From Halodurantibacterium daqingensis (GTDB lineage: Bacteria > Pseudomonadota > Alphaproteobacteria > Rhodobacterales > Rhodobacteraceae), in NCBI RefSeq assembly GCF_042666235.1, contig NZ_JBHTFQ010000001.1, positions 124,001 through 188,000 on the forward strand: a stretch of 64,000 nucleotides of DNA. The letters run 5' to 3'. The position numbers and the translations under genes were made by a program. Below, in pieces: positions 54,924-62,751 of the stretch (positions within the stretch are counted from its first letter, which is position 1; each line of letters opens with the position of its first letter). A model generated the notes under the pieces. The model ran no database searches. It was given only the letters and a program-made list of their open reading frames with translations, and was not told the origin of the DNA.

Positions 54924-57062
54924 TCAGCCGCCGTGCGTCTCGCCGGGTCCGTGTGCAAACTGCTCCAGGGCCTCACGCAGGGCCTTCTGGGTAATCGGCT
55001 TGGAAATGTGCCCGCAGAAGCCCGCCTTGCGGTAACTCTCGATCTGGTGGGCCATGGCGTTGGCAGTCACGGCCAGCGCCGGAACGGGGGGCAGGCCCGC
55101 GGCGGCCTCATGCAGGCGCATCTGCTGAAGAACGCTGATCCCGTCCAGATCGGGCATCGAAATGTCAAGAAGCACCGCGTCGAAAGGTGGCCCGTCAAAA
55201 ACCTCGAGCGCCGGGATCCCGCCCGAAACCATTACGACTTCGACCCCGAGATTGCGCAGCATGGCCTGCAGGATCATGCGGTTGGTGCCATTGTCATCCG
55301 CCGCCAGGACTCGCAGGCCAAGACCGGGGGCTGCCGGGCCCGGTTCGGCCGCCATCATGTCGGGCGCAGGCTCGGCCAAGGGCAGGGGCAGGCTGATGCG
55401 CACCTGGGTACCTTCGCCGGGACGGCTGTGCAGGCGGATGGTGCCGCCCATCATCGTCACCAGCCGTCGCACGATCGCCAGCCCAAGCCCCGTGCCGCCA
55501 TAGCGACGCGAGATCGAGGAGTCGGCCTGGGCGAAGTCGTCGAACACCCGCGCCTGCTGTTCATCGGTCATGCCGATGCCGGTGTCACGGATGTCGATGA
55601 CCAGCGGCTTGCCGGGCAGACAACTGAGCGCCATGCTCACCTCGCCGGACTCGGTGAACTTGATCGCATTGCCGATCACATTGTGCATGATCTGCAGGAT
55701 TCGGTTCGGATCACCCAGCCGCGCCTGGTCCGCACCCGAAGAGGTGAGAATGGAAAGGGAGATCTGCTTTTCCGAGGCGCGAACGGTATGAGTTGCCTCG
55801 ATGCGCCGCGCCAGATCGGCGGGGACGAAGCTGACCTGTTCGATCTCGAGCCGCTCTGCCTCGATCTTCGACATGTCGAGCAGGTCATTGATGATCGCGA
55901 GCAGCAGTTCGCCTGAATCGCGCACCACCGAGATCATGCGCTTGTGGTTCGGGTCCGACAGCGTCGCGTCCAGAAGCTCGGTCACGCCCAGGACACCATT
56001 GAGCGGGGTCCGCATCTCGTGACTCATGTTGGCGAGGAAGCGGGTCTTGGCCCGGCTGGCCTGCCGCGCGTCTTCCAGCGCGGTCTGAAGTTCGCGATTG
56101 GCGATGACCTCCTCGGTCACGTCGGTGACGGACACCACCACGCGCGGCGCGTTGTTGGTGCCGCGCAGCAGCGGCGCGGCATTGATCGACAGGAACCGGC
56201 GTGTTCCGTCGGGAAGCGTCACGGCGCAGCGCATGTCCTGCACCGGCTCATGGGTCCGCACGACCGATGTCACCGGAAAATTCTCGCGCGCGATCGGCTG
56301 GCCTTCCAGATCCGTCACGTTCCAGGCCGAGATGTCCAGATCGCTCAGCCGGTCTCCGGGGCGCAGGCGCAGCTTGTCCTGCGCCGCGTCATTGGCAAAA
56401 AGCACTGTGGTGTCGCTGTCCACCGCAAGGATCGCCGAGACGCTGGTGCGCAGGATGCTGTCCAGAAAGGCACGTTCTTCGTCAAGCGCGGCCTGGGCGG
56501 CGCGAAAGGCCTGATCGGTGTCGCGCCGCCACAGGACCGACATGATCACGTCGGCGACCGATTTCAGCAGGTAGATCTCGCCGGGCAGGAAGGCCTTGTG
56601 GCTGCGGACGGCATCGAAGCCGACAAAGCCGACGATCCTGCCGTCATCGCTCATGGGGACCGTAAGCAACGACCTGATGCCTTGGTCCAGCAGGATCGAC
56701 CGATCGGCACGGCTTTCCGGCAGCGCCTCCACATCGGGCACATGCACCGGCTGATCCGCCCGGAAGGCATCGATCCAGGCATCGATCAGGTTGATATCGA
56801 GCCCCTGAAGCATCTCGATCATCGGTTCGATACCCTCGGCACACCATTCGTGGGTGTTGTCGAGCGTGTTTCCGTCGCGCACCAGGAAGACATAGGTGCG
56901 ATCGGATCCGCAGAAGGTGCCAAGACTGGCAAGCGCCGCCTGCACCTCGGTGTCGGTATCTTCGATCCGACACCGCAGAAGTCTGTTCAGGATCTCGACC
57001 ACAAGGGCCTGGATCCTTGTGAGCCTGCCGACGTCATCATCCGTTTCGGGCATTTTCGGCAT
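54924..57062 (-). CDS. Hybrid sensor histidine kinase (GAF-PAS-HisKA-HATPase-receiver)
   Basis: A 712-residue cytoplasmic protein with no membrane span. Order: GAF (about 25-178, SDRTYVFLVRDGNTLDNTHEW), PAS (about 200-320, ILAVDSDTTVLFANDAAQDK), HisKA with His348 in NMSHEMRTPLNGVLG, and HATPase_c (about 455-565: NVIGNAIKFTESGEV, DTGIGMTDEQQ, GGTGLGLAIVRRLV). A receiver domain (about 590-705) follows, with VLAADDNGTN, LLDISMPDLDG and the conserved Lys in ISKPITQKAL. The signal and output partner are unknown. It follows no obvious response regulator. The start follows GATTTGACCC with weak ribosome binding. Confidence 0.92.
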   Translation of the reverse strand: MPKMPETDDDVGRLTRIQALVVEILNRLLRCRIEDTDTEVQAALASLGTFCGSDRTYVFLVRDGNTLDNTHEWCAEGIEPMIEMLQGLDINLIDAWIDAFRADQPVHVPDVEALPESRADRSILLDQGIRSLLTVPMSDDGRIVGFVGFDAVRSHKAFLPGEIYLLKSVADVIMSVLWRRDTDQAFRAAQAALDEERAFLDSILRTSVSAILAVDSDTTVLFANDAAQDKLRLRPGDRLSDLDISAWNVTDLEGQPIARENFPVTSVVRTHEPVQDMRCAVTLPDGTRRFLSINAAPLLRGTNNAPRVVVSVTDVTEEVIANRELQTALEDARQASRAKTRFLANMSHEMRTPLNGVLGVTELLDATLSDPNHKRMISVVRDSGELLLAIINDLLDMSKIEAERLEIEQVSFVPADLARRIEATHTVRASEKQISLSILTSSGADQARLGDPNRILQIMHNVIGNAIKFTESGEVSMALSCLPGKPLVIDIRDTGIGMTDEQQARVFDDFAQADSSISRRYGGTGLGLAIVRRLVTMMGGTIRLHSRPGEGTQVRISLPLPLAEPAPDMMAAEPGPAAPGLGLRVLAADDNGTNRMILQAMLRNLGVEVVMVSGGIPALEVFDGPPFDAVLLDISMPDLDGISVLQQMRLHEAAAGLPPVPALAVTANAMAHQIESYRKAGFCGHISKPITQKALREALEQFAHGPGETHGG

Positions 57063-57161
57063 GGGTCAGATCTGTCCCGGGGGCAGGCTGGCAGAGCCAC
57101 CGCCCCGCCGGTGGACCGACCGGAACACCCGTGCCCCGGCCGATTCACACTAGCCAGAGTT

Positions 57162-58445
57162 TCAGACCATTCTCAACTCCTTCCTGACGGCGGCCGAGGC
57201 GGCGGCGGCGGGAAGGGCTTCCAGATGGTCGGCAAGGGCCGCAGCAATGGCGCGTTTGCCCTCGACGGGGCGCACGCCGTCATTCGTCACGAACAGCGCG
57301 CGCTGCTCGGTGCCGCGTGTATCCTCGCCCCGGGTGGCGATCACCAGCGATGCCCGATCAAGCCGCCCACGCGCCACGCGGATCAGCTCGTCCTCGGTCA
57401 CCTTCTCCAGATACTTGAAGCCGACGCAATGCATCCGGGGATCTTTTTCGCAGGCCCGGTCTATCACCTTTTCTGTGGGGACAAGCTGCAGCGCAAGGCC
57501 GGGCTGGCCGCTGGGGATCTTGCCGTCCACCGCCGAAGCGGGGCGGTAATCGGCGACACCCGCCGAAAAGACCCCGGCAAAAAGCCCCTGGTCCACCCGC
57601 GCGAGCACCATGCGCAGATAGTCGTCATAGGTCCGGGCGATGCTTGCGCCGATCCAGGGGGCGGGGCGCCAGGCGCCATCGCCCAGAAGCAGCTCGGCCT
57701 CGGCGCCGCGCCACAACAGCTGGGCGGCGATTTCGGCCCCCAGCCGGCCGCGGAAGCGGTTGACGATGCGGCGCACGCCGTCGATGGGCACCGGCGTCGG
57801 TCCGGCGGTGACAAGAATGCGGCGCCCCCGCAGGGCCGAGCGGCTGAGCGCGCGGCCGACACAGACGCACAGAAACTCGGTGTCCGGCAGGTTGTGCTTG
57901 CCATAGGCGTCCCGCGGGGCAGCAAAGATCACGCCGCGCGCCGCCAGCTTGCGGGCATTCTCCACCAGCTGTGCATTGTGCAGCGTTCCGTGCATCGTGG
58001 GCGCGATGATGACCTTGCAGCCACCCTGCTCCATCCGCCCAATGGCCGAGGCAAGTGCGGATGTCACCACCGTATCGGCGATGCCGCAAGCCACCTTGGC
58101 GATGGTGTTATGGGTCGCGGGCGCGACCAGATAGGCGTCGAAAGGGGCGCTATCCGACAGATGTTCCGCCCGCCAGGTCAGGCTGGTGACGACGCCATTG
58201 CACGTGGCCCATTCCAGTGCATCCCGCGCCACATAGCGCAGCGCGTCATCCGAGCAGAAGGCCACGACCTCGGCGCCGTTGCGGCGCAGGCCGCGCGCGA
58301 TTTCGGGCGCCTTCATCGCGGCGATGCCACCGGTCACCAGAAGGGCGATCCGCCGGCCGGCCAGGCGGTCCGACAAGAGGGGCACGTCGTGATCGCCCAT
58401 GCTGCTGGGGGTCGGGGCGGAAAAATCCCAATCGAACTGCGTCAT
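57162..58445 (-). CDS. Divergent Dfp/CoaBC-like flavoprotein (HFCD + CoaB-like)
   Basis: A 427-residue protein with the two halves of Dfp (CoaBC). The flavoprotein half (about 30-200) has RIALLVTGGIAAMKAPEIARGL, a histidine at 95 (AEHL), APATHNTIAK (108-117) and a Cys at 193/195. But the family's PXMNXXMW motif is APTMHGTLHN (148-157): the conserved Asn is His. The CoaB half (about 208-400) has LVTAGPTPVPIDGVRRIVNR and ADYRPASAVDGKIPSG in place of the usual KIKK. So canonical 4'-phosphopantothenoylcysteine synthase/decarboxylase activity is uncertain and this may be a paralogue with another substrate. It is 3 bases downstream of the transglutaminase-like gene. Confidence 0.75.
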   Translation of the reverse strand: MTQFDWDFSAPTPSSMGDHDVPLLSDRLAGRRIALLVTGGIAAMKAPEIARGLRRNGAEVVAFCSDDALRYVARDALEWATCNGVVTSLTWRAEHLSDSAPFDAYLVAPATHNTIAKVACGIADTVVTSALASAIGRMEQGGCKVIIAPTMHGTLHNAQLVENARKLAARGVIFAAPRDAYGKHNLPDTEFLCVCVGRALSRSALRGRRILVTAGPTPVPIDGVRRIVNRFRGRLGAEIAAQLLWRGAEAELLLGDGAWRPAPWIGASIARTYDDYLRMVLARVDQGLFAGVFSAGVADYRPASAVDGKIPSGQPGLALQLVPTEKVIDRACEKDPRMHCVGFKYLEKVTEDELIRVARGRLDRASLVIATRGEDTRGTEQRALFVTNDGVRPVEGKRAIAAALADHLEALPAAAASAAVRKELRMV

Positions 58446-58448
58446 CGC

Positions 58449-59621
58449 TCAGTCCACCAGCCCGAGGCTGCGCGCCATCTCTGGGTCGCGCGCCAGGTCG
58501 GGCATGGTCACAAGCCCCTGCACCTGATCCAGCCTCGTGTTGAGGGAATCGAAATGGTGGGCCTCGAAGCGGCTGGACTTGCTCATCTCGCGCGCAAGAT
58601 CGGGGCGTACGTCAATGGCGAAGGGATCCTCGCCGTTCACGAAGGCGCCGGGATTGAATGGGGCGTTGGTGCCAAAGCTGTAGGGCTGCAGCGCAAGCAG
58701 CACCGGGTTTGCCTTGGCGAACAGGTCAAGGCAGGCGACATTGAAGGTCGCATCGGCGGCGTGCCAGCGGCCATCCAGCCGCACGGCCGCAAAGTAGTGG
58801 CGCACTTTCGGGCGCATCGCGTGGTGCCACATGTCCGGGATCAGCAGGCCAAGAACGCTCATCTCCAGGCCCACCTCGACAAAGCCCGCCTCGAGCCCGC
58901 AGGCTCGGGCCAGCGCAACCTGGACGTTCGACTTGGTCGTGCACATGCCGGTCCCGCGCGCCAGGGTCTGCGACGCGCGTTCCTGCCAGTGACCAAAGCG
59001 ATAGGGCATGCCCTGGACGTATTTCCAGATGGTGGCGGCCGTCTCGCTGTCCGAGCCGCGGCGCAACTGGGCAGCGGTCCGGCGGATGAGGGGGTTGTCG
59101 CTGTCGCAGAAGCCGGACACATCGCCCCGCTGACGCCGGGGCATCGGGCGGTGGCGCGGCAGCGGTTCCAGCATGTCCAGAACCTCGAGCAGAAGCTGCC
59201 GCACGGCGGCGAGCGGTTTGCCAAGTAGGGACTGCCCCAGATCGAGGCTCCAGACGGTACAGGGCTCAAGCGCCACGACATCGTCGCTGATGGCGCGTCC
59301 GTGCAGGATCGGGCCCGATCCGAGGTGGTTGCCCGGGCCATACCAGGTCATGCTGTCGGACATGCGCCCGGTCAGCACGACATGAAGGATTGCCCGTGCG
59401 TCGCCGCGGGCGATGACGGTATCGCCCGCGCGATGGCTTTCAAGCCGGCCCGCCTGCCAGACGCGATCGGCCAGAAGCCCCAGGCGCAGGCCCAGCGGCG
59501 TATCCTTGAACCAGGTGTTGAAGTTGATCTTGCTTGCGGTGATCGAGAGATACGACATCGGAATGCGCCTTTTCTGCTGTGGCTGCGAAACACGAAAGGC
59601 GTCGATCTCGTACGCGAGCAT
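58449..59621 (-). CDS. CAP-like (cNMP-binding) plus transglutaminase-like protein
   Basis: A 390-residue protein. Residues about 50-130 resemble a CAP_ED fold: RAGDTVIARGDARAILHVVLTG, then WYGPGNHLGSGPILHGRA. The phosphate-binding cassette lacks the usual Glu and Arg, so nucleotide binding is doubtful. Residues about 185-300 are transglutaminase-like: IWKYVQGMPYRFGHW, GTGMCTTKSNVQVALARACGLEAGF (Cys227), KVRHYFAAVRLDGRWHAAD (His275, Asp290), a complete Cys-His-Asp triad. It could be a protease or amidase. GAGGT lies five bases before ATG 59621; ATG 59558 is an alternative start. It and the Dfp-like gene form an evident pair. Confidence 0.72.
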   Translation of the reverse strand: MLAYEIDAFRVSQPQQKRRIPMSYLSITASKINFNTWFKDTPLGLRLGLLADRVWQAGRLESHRAGDTVIARGDARAILHVVLTGRMSDSMTWYGPGNHLGSGPILHGRAISDDVVALEPCTVWSLDLGQSLLGKPLAAVRQLLLEVLDMLEPLPRHRPMPRRQRGDVSGFCDSDNPLIRRTAAQLRRGSDSETAATIWKYVQGMPYRFGHWQERASQTLARGTGMCTTKSNVQVALARACGLEAGFVEVGLEMSVLGLLIPDMWHHAMRPKVRHYFAAVRLDGRWHAADATFNVACLDLFAKANPVLLALQPYSFGTNAPFNPGAFVNGEDPFAIDVRPDLAREMSKSSRFEAHHFDSLNTRLDQVQGLVTMPDLARDPEMARSLGLVD

Positions 59622-59845
59622 CTTCTACCTCACGTTGTGAGGGAACGGTAATCCACGAGAATCGAATCAAGAAGCTCAAAATTGAATAAACAGCGCGCAA
59701 TGATGCCGAAGAGCGGGCTTCAGGCATTTGTTAATAATTGTTAATTTTGCGCAGCGGCAGTGAAACCGAGGATAACTTTCCGTAATGGAAACGGATTATG
59801 CCCGGAATTCCAACGACTTTCCGGCGAAATCGAGCATTTGTGACT
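59622..59845. other. AT-rich regulatory gap
   Basis: This 224-base gap between the SDR gene (minus strand, upstream) and the transglutaminase-like gene holds the tandem repeats at 59728-59745 and several AT-rich promoter-like blocks. No convincing small ORF with a ribosome binding site is seen. Confidence 0.5.
59728..59745. promoter_or_regulatory. Tandem TTGTTAAT repeats upstream of the transglutaminase-like gene
   Basis: TTGTTAAT occurs at 59728-59735 and again at 59738-59745, exactly one helical turn (10 bp) apart. They lie about 107 bases upstream of ATG 59621 in the AT-rich gap 59622-59845. This resembles two sites for one regulator on the same DNA face. An inverted repeat TCCGT-7-ACGGA is nearby (about 59779-59795). 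Confidence 0.45.
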
Positions 59846-60706
59846 TCAACGTCCGGCTGCATCAAGCAATGCGGCAAGGCCGGTGCGATAATCCGGGTAG
59901 CGCAGCGTCACACCCAGTTCCCGCTTGATCCGGTCATTCCGGACACGTTTTGATTCGGCATAGAAACTCCGCGCCATCGGCGACAGATCCGCCTCATCGA
60001 ACGGAATGGCAGGGGGATCCGGCAGGCCCAGCAGGCGGGCAGCATGGGCAATCACATCCTGCGGCGGGGCGGGGTCGTCATCGCAGACATTGTAGATCGC
60101 GCCGGGATGCGGCTTCCGGATCGAGGCATGGAGGACTTCGGCGATATCCTCGACATGAATGCGGGAAAACACCTGGCCTTCGCGGATGATGCGCCGCGCG
60201 CTGCCATTGCGCACCTTTTCGAACGGGCCGCGACCCGGCCCATAGATGCCGGCCAGCCGGAAAATGTGCAACGGAAGTCCGGCGCGCGCGCACAGATCCT
60301 GCCACCCAGCCTCGGCGGCGACGCGCTGCTGGCCGCGGGCGGTCGTGGGACAGAGCGGCGTGCTTTCATCGACCCAGGCGCCGCCCTTGTCGCCATAGAC
60401 GCCAGTGGTCGAAAGGTATCCGATCCAGCGCAGGTGGCGCGCGGCGGCGATCGCGGCGCCTTCGGCGGCAAGGACGGGATCGCCCTCGGCATCGGGCGCA
60501 ACCGAGGTAAGAAGATGTGTGGCCCGGCCCAGCGCCTCCGAGAGCGACGACCCGGGCCAGACCAGCGGCTCTACCCCCATGGCTTTCAGCGTCTGCACCC
60601 TGTCCGGGCTGCGGGTCGTGCCGATGACCTGCCATCCCTCGGCCAGAAGCCGCCGGCCAAGAACCTGCGCGCTGTAGCCATGGCCAAGCGAAAGCAGCGT
60701 GCTCAT
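59846..60706 (-). CDS. YeeZ-like NAD(P)-binding SDR/epimerase
   Basis: A 286-residue protein of the extended-SDR superfamily. The nucleotide motif is LLSLGHGYSAQVLGRRLLAEG. YLSTTGVYGDKGGAWVDESTP and LPLHIFRLAGIYGPGRGPFE fit YeeZ/NAD-dependent epimerase-like proteins of unknown function. RIHVEDIAEVLHASI and NVCDDDPAP follow. It overlaps the CMP-sugar synthetase by four bases and thus belongs to the waaA operon. Confidence 0.85.
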   Translation of the reverse strand: MSTLLSLGHGYSAQVLGRRLLAEGWQVIGTTRSPDRVQTLKAMGVEPLVWPGSSLSEALGRATHLLTSVAPDAEGDPVLAAEGAAIAAARHLRWIGYLSTTGVYGDKGGAWVDESTPLCPTTARGQQRVAAEAGWQDLCARAGLPLHIFRLAGIYGPGRGPFEKVRNGSARRIIREGQVFSRIHVEDIAEVLHASIRKPHPGAIYNVCDDDPAPPQDVIAHAARLLGLPDPPAIPFDEADLSPMARSFYAESKRVRNDRIKRELGVTLRYPDYRTGLAALLDAAGR

Positions 60707-61386
60707 TGCGCGCCCCTTGTCCGCATGACCGATTCCACCTGCGCGAAATCCTCGGCCGTGTCGATGTCCAGCGCGCGCTCCGGGGGCATTTCCACCGCAC
60801 CGATCCGGTCGGTGGCAAGCCTGCCGTTGCGCCGGAACCAGTCGGCGTCAAAGACATAGACGGCCCCGTTGGGCCGATAGACCTCCGGCAGCGCCTGCCG
60901 GTTCATGAAGCAGTAATCGGCCCCGGCAACTGGCCGGAACGCCCCCTCCTTGACCATTCCGTATTTCAGGATGTGCGAGGGGGTGCGCGTCACGCTCATC
61001 ACCAGATCAAAGCGCCCCGCTGAATGGAGAGCGACTGCCGCTGCGATATCCTCTGGTTCACGCAGCGGCGACGTGGCCTGCAGCAGAACAACCCGTGCCG
61101 GCCCGTCGACGACCTGCAGCGCATGGGCAAGCACCGGATCCATCGGCGTGTCATCCCGCGCCAGTTCGCCCGGCCGGGGCACGACCTGCACCCCTGGTCC
61201 GTGATCGGCGCGCAGAAGGGCAGGAATGTCGGTCGACAGCAGGCACAGTTTCACCCCCGCCGCATGCGCCTGATCCAGCGCATGGCGATAAAGTGGCTTG
61301 CCCAGAAGGTCGCGCGTATTCTTGCCCGGCAGTCCCCTGGAGCCGCCGCGCACCGGCACGATCGCGATCAAGGGCATTTCAGTCAT
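60703..61386 (-). CDS. Acylneuraminate cytidylyltransferase family (CMP-sugar synthetase)
   Basis: A 227-residue nucleotidyltransferase. The CTP loop is AIVPVRGGSRGLPGKNTRDLLGKPL. VVLLQATSPLREPEDIAAAVAL, AVYVFDADWFRRNGRL and RALDIDTAEDFAQVESVM match the NeuA group. It would activate an acidic nonulosonic- or octulosonic-type sugar with CMP. KdsB elsewhere in the window already serves Kdo. The start at 61386 overlaps the waaA stop by 8 bases. Confidence 0.86.
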   Translation of the reverse strand: MTEMPLIAIVPVRGGSRGLPGKNTRDLLGKPLYRHALDQAHAAGVKLCLLSTDIPALLRADHGPGVQVVPRPGELARDDTPMDPVLAHALQVVDGPARVVLLQATSPLREPEDIAAAVALHSAGRFDLVMSVTRTPSHILKYGMVKEGAFRPVAGADYCFMNRQALPEVYRPNGAVYVFDADWFRRNGRLATDRIGAVEMPPERALDIDTAEDFAQVESVMRTRGAQ

Positions 61387-62734
61387 GGCGCGGCCCGAGC
61401 AGCGGATCGATGACCGCGAGGCTGCGGCGGGTCGCGCCCGCATGTTCGGCAAAGAAGCTGTCGGTCCGGTCGGCCATCGCGTCAAGTTTATGTCGGTTCT
61501 GCAAAAGGTCCAGCAGTTCCGCAGCCAGATCCGGGATCTCGGGGCAGACCTTCATTACCTGCGCTGCCTGCGCCTCGATGCCCGGATATTCGATGGTCCA
61601 GACATGCGGGCCGACAAGCACCGGTTTGCGCAGGGCAAGAGGCTCGATCACGTTATGGGCGCCCTTCTTGACGAACCCGCCCCCGACCACCACCACATCC
61701 GCAAGCGCGAGGTAGAAATACATCTCGCCCAGCGAGTCGCCCAGCAGGATGTCGGCATCCGGATCAAAGGCTCCGGGTCGCGGACCAAGCTGCGCATCGA
61801 AGGCGCGGGACCGGCGCAGCACGTTCTGTCCCGCCGCTTCCAGAAGGTCGCCGACCGCGCTGAATCGTTCCGGGGCGCGCGGAACATGGATGAACAGCGG
61901 CGGCTGCAGGCCCTGTCGGCGCAGTTCGGATTGCACGTGGCGGTAGGCCGTCAGGTAATGATCGTCCTCACCCTCGACCACGCTGGCGAGGGTCACCACC
62001 CCGCGGCGTGCCAGTGCCGGATGCGCCCGTGACAGGGCCTCGGCGGCTGCCGGAAGCGCCGGCGGAATCGGCTGGTCAAACCGCAGCTCGCCGCAGACAT
62101 GGATATTCGGGGCTCCGAGGGCTGCAAAGCGCGCGGCATGGGTTTCGGACTTGGCCAGCACACCCGCAAGCGCCCGAACCGGATGCCCAAGCCAATGGGC
62201 AAGCCGTCTGTCACGGGCAAAGCTTCTGGCGGGATACTGGCTGTTGGCCAGAAACAGCGGCACACCCGCCTTGCGCGCTGCAAGGATCATCACCGGCCAG
62301 ACCTCGATTTCCAGCACCAGACCCAGACGCGGGCGGAGGCGGCGGAAAAAGCGGCGATAGGCCCAGCCGAACTCCAGCGGCAGGTAACAGGCGGCAAGGC
62401 GGCCTTCGGCGATTTCGGTCGCAAAGGCAGTTTCGGCCGCGCGACGTCCCGCCGGCGTCAGATGCGTGGTGACGACGCAATCGCCCCGGTCAAGCAGCGC
62501 CCGGACCAGCGGCACGGCGGACCGCATCTCGCCCAGCGATACCGCGTGGACCCAGACCGCGCCGACAGGCCCCGCCCCGCCACCGAAACGTTCGCCCATG
62601 TGGCGCAGATAGGCGCGATCCTTGCGGCCGCGCATCAGGAAATAGAGCATCACCAGCGGCAGCGCCGGATACCAGATCAGCCGGTAAAGGGCCATGAACA
62701 GGCGCAATCCGGCGGGAAGGGCGGCATGTGCCAT
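61379..62734 (-). CDS. waaA: 3-deoxy-D-manno-octulosonic acid (Kdo) transferase
   Basis: A 451-residue GT-B glycosyltransferase of family GT30. It has an N-terminal membrane anchor (about 8-35, LRLFMALYRLIWYPALPLVMLYFLM), the catalytic-type motif VWVHAVSLGEMRSAVPLV, LVLEIEVWPVMILAARKAGVPLFLANSQY, KSETHAARFAALG, and IEPLALRKPVLVGPH near the donor site. It attaches Kdo to lipid A precursor. The start at 62734 (MAHAALPAGLRLF) lies 18 bases after the second Kdo-transferase gene. A long in-frame extension within that gene is rejected. Confidence 0.87.
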   Translation of the reverse strand: MAHAALPAGLRLFMALYRLIWYPALPLVMLYFLMRGRKDRAYLRHMGERFGGGAGPVGAVWVHAVSLGEMRSAVPLVRALLDRGDCVVTTHLTPAGRRAAETAFATEIAEGRLAACYLPLEFGWAYRRFFRRLRPRLGLVLEIEVWPVMILAARKAGVPLFLANSQYPARSFARDRRLAHWLGHPVRALAGVLAKSETHAARFAALGAPNIHVCGELRFDQPIPPALPAAAEALSRAHPALARRGVVTLASVVEGEDDHYLTAYRHVQSELRRQGLQPPLFIHVPRAPERFSAVGDLLEAAGQNVLRRSRAFDAQLGPRPGAFDPDADILLGDSLGEMYFYLALADVVVVGGGFVKKGAHNVIEPLALRKPVLVGPHVWTIEYPGIEAQAAQVMKVCPEIPDLAAELLDLLQNRHKLDAMADRTDSFFAEHAGATRRSLAVIDPLLGPRHD

Positions 62735-62751
62735 CAGGTGCCTCGGATGGT

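Noticed and set aside
55944..59228. A 1094-codon plus-strand open frame
   Set aside because: It covers the kinase and Dfp-like genes in antisense, is histidine- and arginine-rich, and shows no family motif.
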